This document shows positions 10,359 through 23,080 of a stretch of DNA of 64,000 nt, in pieces. Under the pieces are notes generated by a model, which saw nothing but the letters and a program-made list of their open reading frames with translations, did not search any database and was not told the origin of the DNA. The position numbers and the translations under genes are program-made. How positions within the stretch are numbered: position 1 is the stretch's first letter; each line of letters starts with the position of its first letter. Source of the DNA: a bacterium (GTDB taxonomy: Bacteria > Bacteroidota > Ignavibacteria > Kapaibacteriales > UBA2268); assembly GCA_030431515.1 (NCBI GenBank), contig JAUIIX010000006.1, positions 1 to 64,000 of the forward strand. The letters are read 5' to 3'.

Positions 10359-10812
10359 ATTAAAGCCAATACCTTAATTTATTAAATAGTTATTTTCTTT
10401 TTTAAAATTTTCCATTAAAGATTACAAAATTATGAATGTTATTTGAATAAACCAAAGAAAATATTTAATATTGTTGATTTTATTGAATTTATTAAGCAAA
10501 TTTATTTTTATAATTAAAAAAATTTCTCACTTTACTTTGTAATGTTAATTCAACTTACTTTTAATAAGATTTTTACTTTTCTTTAATATTATAACTTATT
10601 GAATATAATTTTCATTAATTTTTTTAACACATTTAATTCCTTTTTGAAATTGTAGAATAACATGTGAATTTATATGTTAATTCGATTATGATTTTCTTTA
10701 AACTGCTCTGAAGTATTGACAAACTACAATAAAATGATGGCTTTACGAATTAATTATTTGTTAATGAAAGTTGGTACTTTCTTGCTTCATCGTTTCACAT
10801 TGAATCAAAAAA

Positions 10813-10840
10813 AAAATCCGAAAGTTTATTTCGGATTTAA
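10813..10840 (-). terminator. Intrinsic terminator downstream of M24 peptidase
   Basis: AAATCCGAAA-GTTTA-TTTCGGATTT with A-tract on the + strand (U-tract on the transcript). Confidence 0.7.
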
Positions 10841-10854
10841 TTTTATTTACTAAT

Positions 10855-11976
10855 TTAAATTACTTCTAATTTATCTGGTGGGAAGGTAATTTGCATCACA
10901 CTATCTTTAAATACTTTAGCAGTATCTTTTATTCTCATACCAAATTTATTAGGAATATAAATACCTGGTTCGATTGCCATTACACAACCTTCTGGTACTA
11001 TATCTTCAGATCTTGAATTGATATATGGTTTTTCATTATAAGTAATACCAACACCATGACCTAAGTTAGTTTTGAAGTATTGTCCGTAACCACCTTCGTT
11101 TATTACTTTTCTAGCATAAGTTTCTAAAACTTTACCAACGATACCTTGTCTTAAATTTTTGAAGGTAGCATTTTGTGCTTCTATCAACATACGATATATT
11201 TTCTCTTGTTCTGGAGTAGCTTTTCCTACTGCTAATGTTCTACTTAGTGTTGATGCAAATCCATTGACAGTACATCCAAACTCTAACAATAATAAATCAC
11301 CTTTTTTGATTTTTCTCATAGTCGGGTGTAAGTGTGCCATTGCAGTATTAGATCCACTTGTACATATAATGTGGAAAGGAACACCCTCAGAGCCAAGTTG
11401 TCTTGCTTTATATGCTATTTGATTAGTGATATCCCATTCAGTCATACCAGGTTTTATCACGCCTTTAATGTAATCATATACATCTTCGCACATTTTACAA
11501 GCATCTTTAATAGACTGCAATTCTTCATCATCTTTAGGCATAGTAAAAGGTTCGATTTCACCTGGAGTTGGTTTGAATTTTAAAGGTCTAACCATATTTC
11601 TAATTTCAACAGCTTCAGAGTAATACATTTTATCAGCTTCGAAACCGATAGTTTTTACTTTTGGACCTAAAATTCTATCTTCGGATACTAATTTCCATAC
11701 TTCCCTTGTAATATGAATTTTCATATTTTTAATGGGGAATAATTCACCTTTTAATTGATATTCATATCGATCATCAGTAACAAAATGAATTTCATTAGGA
11801 AGAATAAATAAAAATGCAGAACTTCCAGAAAAATTAGTTAGGTACCTAATATTAGGTAAATAAGTTAAAGCAAACCCATCTAATTTTAAATCTTCGATTG
11901 CAAATCTTATTTGCTGCAATCTCTTATCAATTATTTTTGGATAGGAAGTTGGGGGATCTCTATGTAATTTATCCAT
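10855..11976 (-). CDS. M24 family metallopeptidase (Xaa-Pro aminopeptidase-like)
   Basis: LLLLEFGCTVNGFASTLSRT, LGHGVGITYNEKPYI, AIEPGIYIP. Confidence 0.9.
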   Translation of the reverse strand: MDKLHRDPPTSYPKIIDKRLQQIRFAIEDLKLDGFALTYLPNIRYLTNFSGSSAFLFILPNEIHFVTDDRYEYQLKGELFPIKNMKIHITREVWKLVSEDRILGPKVKTIGFEADKMYYSEAVEIRNMVRPLKFKPTPGEIEPFTMPKDDEELQSIKDACKMCEDVYDYIKGVIKPGMTEWDITNQIAYKARQLGSEGVPFHIICTSGSNTAMAHLHPTMRKIKKGDLLLLEFGCTVNGFASTLSRTLAVGKATPEQEKIYRMLIEAQNATFKNLRQGIVGKVLETYARKVINEGGYGQYFKTNLGHGVGITYNEKPYINSRSEDIVPEGCVMAIEPGIYIPNKFGMRIKDTAKVFKDSVMQITFPPDKLEVI

Positions 11977-12002
11977 ACTTTTTTTAACTCTTAAATTGAT
12001 TA

Positions 12003-13490
<1,488 letters not shown>

Positions 13491-13494
13491 TTAA

Positions 13495-13523
13495 TAAGGG
13501 TTAGAATTTTAAACTCTAACCCT
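13495..13523. terminator. Intrinsic terminator between atpC and guaB
   Basis: AGGGTTAGAATTTTAAACTCTAACCCT inverted repeat with T-tract on the + strand. Confidence 0.55.
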
Positions 13524-13532
13524 ATTTGAACT

Positions 13533-13790
13533 TTATAATTCTTGGGCAGATTCGACTAATACAGAAACTATATTATTATTAATTTCAGCGAATCCTGTTG
13601 AACTTTGAAATATCATTTCTTTTCCACTAATATCTATTTTGATTTTTCCTTCATCAAGACTAGATACTATAGGTGCGTGATCTTTCAACACTTGAAACGG
13701 AGCTTTTGTACCAGGCAATGAAATTGAATCTGCACTACCTTTGAAAATAACTTCCGCTGGTGTTATTATTTCTATGTTTAAATCAGCCAT
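13533..13790 (-). CDS. atpC: F-type ATP synthase subunit epsilon
   Basis: Follows atpD; LNIEIITPAEVIFKGSADSISLPGTKAPFQVLKDHAPIVSSL. Confidence 0.93.
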   Translation of the reverse strand: MADLNIEIITPAEVIFKGSADSISLPGTKAPFQVLKDHAPIVSSLDEGKIKIDISGKEMIFQSSTGFAEINNNIVSVLVESAQEL

Positions 13791-13792
13791 TA

Positions 13793-15211
<1,419 letters not shown>

Positions 15212-15396
15212 CTATATTTTTTTGGATTTTGTTTAAAATAATTCCACAAAATTAACTAATTATTATAGAATAACAAAAAAATTATTTTTTTGTTCTAAAA
15301 TAATTCATAAATTGTAAGTTTTTTTAAAGATTTTTTATTTTAATTGTAAACTTCTTAAAATGATGTGTTTTTCTATATAAATATTACTTAATAGTA

Positions 15397-15966
15397 TTAA
15401 TTTATACCTTCTTTTTTAGACCATTCTTCCCAGCCAGCTGTATAAATAAATATATCTGTGAATTCAAATGCTTTCATTCTTTCAGCAACCATGTGGCTGA
15501 GGTCACAATTTCCGCCGTGGCAATAGATTATATAGATTTTATCTCTTGGGATTTGCTCTAAGATTATTTGCATAAATTCGGCTTCGTCTAAGTATGGAAA
15601 ACAAGACATTGCATTGCCTATTCTGTTTTCTTCATATTCTTCTACTGGGCGAGCATCTATTAATACTACTTCTGGGTCATTTAATTTTGCTTTTACTTGT
15701 TGATAAGATACTGATTTGAACTCATCATCACTAGAACTTATCTCATCTGAAGAAGATTCAGTAGATTTAGTAAGTAAAGAATCATCAGCAAAAGTTTCGG
15801 GCTGTGGGAACCAAGTAATTCCTTTAGGGTTAAAATAGTTAAATAACACTGCTAAAAATACAGATATTGATAAAATTACTAAAATATTTTTTGTTGATAC
15901 TTTAGTTTTCTTATTTTTAGGGTAATGATCAGTATCATATACTATTACATCTTTATTATCTACCAT
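15397..15966 (-). CDS. Membrane-anchored rhodanese-like domain protein
   Basis: VVLIDARPVEEYEENRIGNA; CHGGNC active-site loop; N-terminal TM. Confidence 0.85.
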   Translation of the reverse strand: MVDNKDVIVYDTDHYPKNKKTKVSTKNILVILSISVFLAVLFNYFNPKGITWFPQPETFADDSLLTKSTESSSDEISSSDDEFKSVSYQQVKAKLNDPEVVLIDARPVEEYEENRIGNAMSCFPYLDEAEFMQIILEQIPRDKIYIIYCHGGNCDLSHMVAERMKAFEFTDIFIYTAGWEEWSKKEGIN

Positions 15967-16352
15967 TGTTTTTCTTTTTTAATTTGTTGATATGCTAAAT
16001 TAATATCTTTAGTTTTTAAAATTGCAAGATCCTGAAGTTCTTTTCCAAGATTTGCTACTTTATCTGGATGATATTGTTTTAATAAATTTTTATATGCACT
16101 ACTAACTTCTTCTTTAGTAGAATTAATATTAACACCTAAAGTCTCATAAATGCTTTTATTTGTTGCTTTAAATGAAGATTTAGTAGAATTATTTTGATTA
16201 GATTTAGATTTTTCTTCTTTTTTCTTATCTAATTCATCAATAATTCTCTTAAGTTCTTCGTCTTCATCATCTATAATACTAAAGTCAGCGAATTTACTAT
16301 CGTTGACATAAGAAGAAGATATATTTTTTATTCTATCAAATATTTGTCCCAT
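15960..16352 (-). CDS. J-domain protein
   Basis: YETLGVNINSTKEEVSSAYKNLLKQYHPDKV (HPD motif), C-terminal J domain. Confidence 0.88.
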   Translation of the reverse strand: MGQIFDRIKNISSSYVNDSKFADFSIIDDEDEELKRIIDELDKKKEEKSKSNQNNSTKSSFKATNKSIYETLGVNINSTKEEVSSAYKNLLKQYHPDKVANLGKELQDLAILKTKDINLAYQQIKKEKQW

Positions 16353-16414
16353 AGAGGATAAATACGGACAATGATAAAAATTGTTTTAAAAATATATTTA
16401 AGATTTTTTAAATA

Positions 16415-17200
16415 GTGTCGATAAGTAGAATTATGAGATTAATTGTAGTCATATTATTTATATTTTCGCTTAATTTAGCACATTCAAGTTCTGTTTATAA
16501 TATCAGAGTGAATAATGCTAAATTTAGTGTAAAAGCTCTAAATCATTATAACAATGATCTAATTTCTATTAATCAAATATCAAAACATATTCTTCCAAAT
16601 TCAAAAGTATTTAAAAAAGAAAATACAATAGAAGCACAAGATTACAAAATTACATTCACACCAGGTGCAATATATATTGTTAAAGAAAACTGGCTTGGAA
16701 AAAGAGTAGCACAACTTGACTTACCAGTTATGCAAATGAAAAATAACATATACTTTCCATTAAAATCATTTTTATACTCACTTGACACATTAGATATTTA
16801 TAATGTATTAGAAGGAGATGATAGTAAACATTATCTATTAGCAAATAATGATTTCAGCGGTTTAGGAAATTTTACTAAACTACAATCATTAGATGATTTG
16901 CTTGATGAGTCAAAAAAATCAATAAGAAATGAAGACCCAATCCAACTGATATTTACTAATAAAGATGGAAAAAAAATGGGAGTTAGGACTAACAATCCAT
17001 ATAGAAAATCATTTGAATCTATTTCTAATAAACTATATAAATCATTAGATTTACTTAAACCAGAAGAATTTAAAGCAAGTCCAAAAATAGAAGAATTACC
17101 TATTATAACACCTCCAAATGATACATCAACTCAATACAATCTACCCGAAGGTCTAATTCGTAGAGAGTTAGAAGAAGTAAAAATTAATCCTAAAAAATAA
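16415..17200 (+). CDS. Secreted protein of unknown function
   Basis: Signal peptide (MRLIVVILFIFSLNLAHS); start could be ATG 16433 instead of GTG 16415. Confidence 0.6.
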   Translation: MSISRIMRLIVVILFIFSLNLAHSSSVYNIRVNNAKFSVKALNHYNNDLISINQISKHILPNSKVFKKENTIEAQDYKITFTPGAIYIVKENWLGKRVAQLDLPVMQMKNNIYFPLKSFLYSLDTLDIYNVLEGDDSKHYLLANNDFSGLGNFTKLQSLDDLLDESKKSIRNEDPIQLIFTNKDGKKMGVRTNNPYRKSFESISNKLYKSLDLLKPEEFKASPKIEELPIITPPNDTSTQYNLPEGLIRRELEEVKINPKK

Positions 17201-17257
17201 TTTTAATAAATTTCGCCCTTGTCATTCAAATCAAAGCGAATAATCAAGTAAAAAAAA

Positions 17258-17284
17258 GTAGTGAACGCAAATTTGCGTTCACTA
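17258..17284. repeat. 28-bp palindrome, core type A (last base variant)
   Basis: GTAGTGAACGCAAATTTGCGTTCACTA(T). Confidence 0.85.
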
Positions 17285-17443
17285 TAAATAGTTCACTTCA
17301 AATAGTTGTTTCTTTAAAAACACTACATCATTCAGAGCGAAGCGTGGAATCCATAAAAAAACTCTTCGTCATGCTGAGGCGAAGCCGAAAAATCTCCCAG
17401 AAATGAAAGCCATAATATTAAAATCAGCTCTTTGAAAAAAAAA

Positions 17444-17467
17444 AAGCAAGGTGAAAACCTTGCTTTT
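17444..17467 (-). terminator. Terminator downstream of tRNA-His
   Basis: AAGCAAGGTGAAAACCTTGCTTTT with A-tract on the + strand. Confidence 0.75.
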
Positions 17468-17480
17468 ACTTGAAATATAT

Positions 17481-17557
17481 TGGGGCGAAAGACGGGGCTT
17501 GAACCCGCGACGTTCAGATCCACAAACTGATGCTCTACCGACTGAGCTACTTCCGCC
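17481..17557 (-). tRNA. tRNA-His (GTG anticodon at 17521-17523)
   Basis: G-GCGGAAGTAGCTCAGTCGGTAGAGCATCAGTTTGTGGATCTGAACGTCGCGGGTTCAAGCCCCGTCTTTCGCCCCA; encoded G-1 opposite C73 and encoded CCA. Confidence 0.95.
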
Positions 17558-17700
17558 ATAATTATTTTACAAAATTAACAGTTTTATTTTTAATTACAAA
17601 ATATTTTTTCGATTTTTGCAATCTATTTTTCACAATTTTATAGAATATTTGTTTTATCTCCATATTTTCCTTAATTTAGTAGATAAAATAAATTCAAATT

Positions 17701-18435
17701 ATGGCACAACAATTTTTAGTATTTGATATTGAAACCACAGCAAACAATTGGGATTCTTTTTCTGATTCTCAACAAGAATATTTGCTCCGTGGACTTAAAA
17801 GCGATGAAGAAATAGAAAAAAGAAAATGGGAATTGGCTCTAACTCCATTTACAGGGAGTGTTGTTTGTATTGGTATGATGCTAATTCACAAAAATGACCA
17901 GAATGAATGGGAAGTGATTAATAGAGCAGCTTTTTCTACTAAGCAAAATTATGATGGTGATGAAAGATTAGAGTCAACTCTTCCAAATGGTGATAAATTA
18001 TATATTGGCACTGAAGAAAAGATTATTGAAGACTTTTGGAAGATTTTAAATAAATATCCAACCTCTCAATTAGTTTCTTTTAATGGACGTAATTTTGATT
18101 GTCCTTTTTTGATGTTAAGGTCTGCTGTTTACAAGATTCGCCCATCTCGTAATATTATGTCTGGTACTAAGTTTAATTATCATTCACATATAGATTTAGC
18201 TGATGAATTAACTTTTTTTGCTGGATTTGGATTTGGTGCTACTAAAAGATTTAATTTTGATTTTTATGCAAGGGCTTTTGGTATTACTTCGCCAAAGTCT
18301 GAAGGTGTTGATGGCTCTATGGTTAGTGAATTATATTATGATGATCAAGTAGAAGTAATTGCAGAATATTGCTTGCGTGATGTAACTGCAACATGGGAAT
18401 TATTTAAAATTTGGAATAACTATTTAAGGTTTTAA
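17701..18435 (+). CDS. PolB-like 3'-5' exonuclease (RNase H fold)
   Basis: FLVFDIETTANN, SFNGRNFDCPFLMLRS, YCLRDVTATWEL exonuclease motifs. Confidence 0.85.
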   Translation: MAQQFLVFDIETTANNWDSFSDSQQEYLLRGLKSDEEIEKRKWELALTPFTGSVVCIGMMLIHKNDQNEWEVINRAAFSTKQNYDGDERLESTLPNGDKLYIGTEEKIIEDFWKILNKYPTSQLVSFNGRNFDCPFLMLRSAVYKIRPSRNIMSGTKFNYHSHIDLADELTFFAGFGFGATKRFNFDFYARAFGITSPKSEGVDGSMVSELYYDDQVEVIAEYCLRDVTATWELFKIWNNYLRF

Positions 18436-18439
18436 TTTT

Positions 18440-20572
18440 ATGAGCGTAAAAGCTAAAAGCATTTTAAGAAATAAATTTGGATATAATGAATTCAGAGATT
18501 TGCAACAAGATATTATTAATAATGTCTTGAAAAAGAAAGATACTCTTGTTATTATGCCAACTGGTGGTGGTAAATCTTTATGTTATCAAATACCAGCATT
18601 AATTTTTGAGGGGTTAACTGTTGTTATTTCTCCTTTGATTTCACTTATGAAAGATCAAGTGGAGCAATTGAAAGAGTTAAATGTAGATGCATTATTTTTA
18701 AACTCAACCTTAAAAAAGAAAGATTATAAGAAAAATGTAGATTTGGTAAGGGAAAACAAAGTTAAATTGCTTTATGTAGCACCTGAGACCTTCATGACTG
18801 ATGCTACTCAAGAAATGTTATCACAGGTAAGGGTTGACTGTATTACTGTTGATGAAGCTCATTGCGTTTCTGAATGGGGACATGACTTCAGACCTGAGTA
18901 TATGAAAATAGCTACTACTCGTGATAGATATCCTGATGCAGTATTTTTAGCTTTAACAGCTACTGCTACTAATAAAGTACAAGAAGATATTGCTAATTCA
19001 TTAAAATTGATAGATTATACTAAATTTATTAGCAGTTTTGATAGAGATAATTTATTTTTAAAAGTGATTCCTAAGGTTGACCCAACAAGACAAACTTTAG
19101 ATTTCTTGAAGAAAAGAAGAAAGCAACCTGGGATTATCTATTGCTTCAAAAGAAAGCAAGTTGAGACTTTGTGTGAAGAACTAAATGCACATGGATATTT
19201 AGCAAGACCATATCACGCTGGATTGGCAGATAAAGATAGAGATCAAAGTCAGGAAATGTTCTTAAAAGATGAAGTACAAATTATAGTTGCTACTATTGCT
19301 TTTGGTATGGGTATTAATAAACCAAATGTTAGATTTGTAATTCACTATGATTTACCAAAATCAATTGAGTCTTACTATCAAGAAATTGGTAGAGCAGGTA
19401 GAGATGGGCTTAAATCTGATTGTTTGTTATTATTTAGTTATACAGATATTTCTAAATTCAAATATTTATTGAAACGAAAAGAAGAAAGCGAAAGACAAAT
19501 TGCTGAAAAACAAATCGACTCTTTAGTTGAATATTTAGAGTATCAAAATTGCAGAAGAATTCCTCTTCTAAAATACTTTGGAGAAGTTTACGAGAAAACT
19601 AAATGTGGTGATTTATGTGATAACTGTCTTGCCCAAATAACAGGTGAAGCAGATATTACTGAGTTTGTTTACAAGTATCTATATTGTGTTAAAGAACTTA
19701 ACGAAGAGCATGGTTTAGGATATGTAGCCAATGTTTTACGTGCTGTGAAAGATCCTAAAATATTAAAAAATAGACATGATGATTTAAAGTCTTACGGAAC
19801 TGGTAAGAATTTACAAAGAAATCAATGGGCTTTAGTAGCAAGACAATTAATTGATACAAGTTTTATGATTTGGGATCAGAAAAAAGATAGATTAGAATTA
19901 ACACCAAAAGGTACTTCTTATCTTAGTAAACAATATCAGATTACAGGTAAATTAGTTGATGAAGAAAAGAAAACAAGCGACAAAAGACCAAATATAACCG
20001 AATCAGATGTTTTTAATGTTTTAAACGATGTAAGAAAAGAATATGCTGAAATGCAAGGTATTCCATCTTATGCAGTTATACCAGAAGAAAGTCTTCACGA
20101 AATGGCAAGAACACTTCCAACTACTAAAGATGAGTTCTTAGATATAGAAGGTCTGACCGACTTTAAATACAAAAAGTATGGTGAGAAATTCTTAACTATG
20201 ATTGCCAAACTAAGTAAAGATAGTAAAAATGGTGGCGGGATTTCAGATAATGCTCCAGATAGTACTAAGTTTATGCAAATAGGTGAGAAGTACAATAAAG
20301 GTATGCCTATAAGAGAAATTTCCGATGAATTTGATATGAAATACACAGTAGTATTAGATAACTTATATCATTATATTCAATCTGGTGGTAAGTTACATAA
20401 AATTGATTGGTTAGCAAAAAGAATTCTTGGTAAAGAGATATTAGATAAAGTAACCGATGCTTATGATGCTTATGGTTGCAGTGATTTAGATAAAATCTAT
20501 AAAAAATTTAATGGTGAGATAATTTATGACCATTTAAAAATTATTAGACTTTACTATATGAATGAAATTTAA
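18440..20572 (+). CDS. recQ: ATP-dependent DNA helicase RecQ
   Basis: MPTGGGKSLCYQIPAL, DEAHCVSEWGHDFRPEY, QEIGRAGRDG; Zn-binding Cys; HRDC; HTH_40-like C-terminus. Confidence 0.95.
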   Translation: MSVKAKSILRNKFGYNEFRDLQQDIINNVLKKKDTLVIMPTGGGKSLCYQIPALIFEGLTVVISPLISLMKDQVEQLKELNVDALFLNSTLKKKDYKKNVDLVRENKVKLLYVAPETFMTDATQEMLSQVRVDCITVDEAHCVSEWGHDFRPEYMKIATTRDRYPDAVFLALTATATNKVQEDIANSLKLIDYTKFISSFDRDNLFLKVIPKVDPTRQTLDFLKKRRKQPGIIYCFKRKQVETLCEELNAHGYLARPYHAGLADKDRDQSQEMFLKDEVQIIVATIAFGMGINKPNVRFVIHYDLPKSIESYYQEIGRAGRDGLKSDCLLLFSYTDISKFKYLLKRKEESERQIAEKQIDSLVEYLEYQNCRRIPLLKYFGEVYEKTKCGDLCDNCLAQITGEADITEFVYKYLYCVKELNEEHGLGYVANVLRAVKDPKILKNRHDDLKSYGTGKNLQRNQWALVARQLIDTSFMIWDQKKDRLELTPKGTSYLSKQYQITGKLVDEEKKTSDKRPNITESDVFNVLNDVRKEYAEMQGIPSYAVIPEESLHEMARTLPTTKDEFLDIEGLTDFKYKKYGEKFLTMIAKLSKDSKNGGGISDNAPDSTKFMQIGEKYNKGMPIREISDEFDMKYTVVLDNLYHYIQSGGKLHKIDWLAKRILGKEILDKVTDAYDAYGCSDLDKIYKKFNGEIIYDHLKIIRLYYMNEI

Positions 20573-20583
20573 GAATATATATA

Positions 20584-20608
20584 AGGGCTGTTAATCAGCC
20601 CTTTTTTT
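20584..20608 (+). terminator. Intrinsic terminator after recQ
   Basis: AGGGCTGTTAATCAGCCCTTTTTTT. Confidence 0.85.
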
Positions 20609-20684
20609 ATGTTAAATTTTAATTTTAATCAATCTTTTACTATAAAATTCGTCTGTATATCTATATAACGATTAATAAAAACAA

Positions 20685-21584
20685 GTGAAAAATATGAGTA
20701 ATAACACAAAAAGTGAAGCCGAACTAAAAGAAATAGTTAGACAGAAATATAGCGAAATAGCAAGTCAAGATGCAAGCTTTAATGCCGCTTCTTGCTGTGG
20801 TGCAACTGTTGATTCTAAAGAGATTTACAATATTATGTCAGAAGATTATAATGAATTAGCTGGCTACGATAAGAATGCTGATTTAGGATTAGGTTGCGGA
20901 TTGCCAACTAACTTTGCAAAGATTCAAGAAGGAGATACAGTGATTGACCTTGGCTCTGGTGCAGGAAATGATTGTTTTGTTGCGAGAAATGAATGTGGTG
21001 CAAGTGGTAAAGTAATCGGTGTAGATTTCACAACAGAAATGATAAACAAAGCCAGACAAAATGCTGAAAAACTTGGCTATAACAATGTTGAATTTAGATT
21101 TGGTGATATAGAAAATATGCCAGTTTCAGATGACTCAGCTGATGTAGTAGTTAGTAATTGTGTATTGAATTTAGTTCCAAATAAAAAAAATGTAATTCAA
21201 GATATTTATAGAGTTTTAAAGCCAGGTGGACATTTTAGCATATCCGATATAGTGCTTCAAGGAGATTTACCAGAAAAATTAGTTCACGATGCAGAAATGT
21301 ATGCTGGTTGTGTTTCAGGTGCAATTCAAAAAGAAGATTATATCAAATTTATAAAAGAAGCTGGATTTGAAAATATCACAATTCAGAAAGAAAAAGCAAT
21401 TTTAATTCCAAAAGATATTTTAAATAAATATCTAAATGAAGATGAAATTACAGAATTTCTAAATGGTAAAACTGGAATTTACTCAGTTACAGTATTTGCA
21501 AGCAAACCAGGTATTAAACAATTTAAAACAAAGATTAATTTAAGTGAATTATCTGTTTGTTCGCCAGAAGGAAACTGTTGTTAA
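20685..21584 (+). CDS. arsM: Arsenite methyltransferase-like SAM methyltransferase
   Basis: DADLGLGCGLPTNFA, VIDLGSGAGNDCFVA, VVSNCVLNLVPNK; alternative start ATG 20694. Confidence 0.9.
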   Translation: MKNMSNNTKSEAELKEIVRQKYSEIASQDASFNAASCCGATVDSKEIYNIMSEDYNELAGYDKNADLGLGCGLPTNFAKIQEGDTVIDLGSGAGNDCFVARNECGASGKVIGVDFTTEMINKARQNAEKLGYNNVEFRFGDIENMPVSDDSADVVVSNCVLNLVPNKKNVIQDIYRVLKPGGHFSISDIVLQGDLPEKLVHDAEMYAGCVSGAIQKEDYIKFIKEAGFENITIQKEKAILIPKDILNKYLNEDEITEFLNGKTGIYSVTVFASKPGIKQFKTKINLSELSVCSPEGNCC

Positions 21585-21593
21585 TGTAAAAAA

Positions 21594-21619
21594 AAGGGCT
21601 GATAATTCAGCCCATTTTT
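21594..21619. terminator. Terminator between convergent arsM and gpx
   Basis: AAAAAGGGCTGATAATTCAGCCCATTTTTT. Confidence 0.8.
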
Positions 21620-22182
21620 TAATTTAATAATTTAATAATATCTGTTTCAATAGATTCAGGTGTAGTAACAGAACCATATCTTTCAATCGGTTTTCCATTT
21701 TTATCAACCAAAAACTTAGTGAAATTCCATTTAATATCATCAGTAATCAAACCAGATTTTTCGGATTTTAAATATTTGTATAAATCATGAGCATTATCAC
21801 CATTAACGTCAATTTTCTCAAAAATAGGGAAAGTAACCGAATAATTTAACTCACAAAACTCTTTAATTTCGTCAGACGAACCTGGTTCTTGTTCTCCAAA
21901 TTGATTGCAAGGAAAGCCCAAAATCTCCAAACCTTGAGAAGAATATTTAGAATATAGCTCTTGCAACCCTTTATATTGTGGAGTAAATCCACATTTAGAA
22001 GCAGTATTAACAATCAAAAGCACTTTACCTTTGTAATCGGCAAGTGATTTCTCATCACCGCTAATCGTTTTAACTTTATAGTCATAAATTGATTTCTGCA
22101 TATCTCCTTTATCTGCATTAGTTTCGGAATAGATGAAAGTAGCTACTCCTAAAATAAATATTACTAAAATTGCCTTAATCAT
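21619..22182 (-). CDS. Glutathione peroxidase family protein (Cys type) with signal peptide
   Basis: NTASKCGFTPQYKGLQELY, LGFPCNQFGEQEPG, WNFTKFLVDKNG. Confidence 0.93.
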   Translation of the reverse strand: MIKAILVIFILGVATFIYSETNADKGDMQKSIYDYKVKTISGDEKSLADYKGKVLLIVNTASKCGFTPQYKGLQELYSKYSSQGLEILGFPCNQFGEQEPGSSDEIKEFCELNYSVTFPIFEKIDVNGDNAHDLYKYLKSEKSGLITDDIKWNFTKFLVDKNGKPIERYGSVTTPESIETDIIKLLN

Positions 22183-22328
22183 AATGTCAACCTAATTTTT
22201 ATCTTATAGACGATACAAGTACGCTTTATATTTAAAAAAAAATTAAAATTATATTAAAAATAAAAAACCTGAAAAAAACTATTTATCTATTAAATTAGCA
22301 TTGTCATTTCGAGCGGAGTCGAGAAACC

Positions 22329-22450
22329 CGTCATTCAGAGCGAAGCGAAGAATCCACATTAAACGATATTAGAAACCTTCCGAAGGTTCAAAACCTTCGG
22401 AAGGTTAAAACTAAATCCCCCAAAAACCCTAACGTCATTCAAAGCGAAGA
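22329..22450. repeat. Left arm of ~120-bp inverted repeat
   Basis: Near-identical to the reverse complement of 23081..23207. Confidence 0.9.
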
Positions 22451-22483
22451 GAAAAATTATATTATAAATAAGGGTTGACTTAC

Positions 22484-22553
22484 CTCAAAATTGCCCTCGG
22501 TCATTGAGCGTAGTCGAAATGTAAAAAAGGGGTGTCGCAGTAGCGACGGGGTG
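22484..22553. repeat. 70-bp direct repeat, copy 1 (hairpin GTCGC-AGTA-GCGAC)
   Basis: CTCAAAATTGCCCTCGGTCATTGAGCGTAGTCGAAATGTAAAAAAGGGGTGTCGCAGTAGCGACGGGGTG. Confidence 0.9.
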
Positions 22554-22716
22554 ATTGAATTCCGTTTTTCTTAAAAACTAACCCGTCATATTGAGCGAAG
22601 CGAAATATCTCGTTTAAATTACCAACATTTTAAATCCGTGTAATCAGCGTAATCCATTAAAATCTGTGATTCTGAAATTCCCCGTCATTCAGAGCGAAGC
22701 GAAGAATCCATAATCT

Positions 22717-22786
22717 CTCAAAATTCCCCTCGGTCATTGAGCGTAGTCGAAATGTAAAAAAGGTGTGTTGGCTTGCCGACGGGGTG
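22717..22786. repeat. 70-bp direct repeat, copy 2 (hairpin GTTGGC-TT-GCCGAC)
   Basis: CTCAAAATTCCCCTCGGTCATTGAGCGTAGTCGAAATGTAAAAAAGGTGTGTTGGCTTGCCGACGGGGTG. Confidence 0.9.
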
Positions 22787-23037
22787 TTTCTTGCTTTCTT
22801 TCGGCATATCTTCAAAACAAAAACAACCAAAAAGACAAATGAAAAACAAAAAAATAAAATATACGACATAAACTAACAACAAGCAGATAATCACAACTAT
22901 GAAAAACAAACAAAAAATCACTAATTTTTTTTGACCCTAATTTTTTCTCCCTTGTAATACATTGTAACAAAACCAATTACAAGAAAAGTGTAAAAACCAA
23001 AAAATAAAAAATTAGTAATTTAGGGGATATTATCTAT

Positions 23038-23065
23038 GTAGTGAACACAAATTTGCGTTCACTAC
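23038..23065. repeat. 28-bp palindrome, core type A
   Basis: GTAGTGAACACAAATTTGCGTTCACTAC. Confidence 0.9.
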
Positions 23066-23080
23066 TATTTTCTTATGGAT

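Noticed and set aside
11159-11583. Plus-strand ORFs within the M24 peptidase
   Set aside because: Antisense artefacts of a conserved CDS.
17332-17559. 75-aa minus-strand ORF
   Set aside because: Reads through tRNA-His and its terminator.
22657-22921. Two overlapping minus-strand ORFs (70 and 67 aa)
   Set aside because: Composed of repeat translation (TFRLRSMTEG, LRFALNDG) plus low-complexity sequence; no start context.
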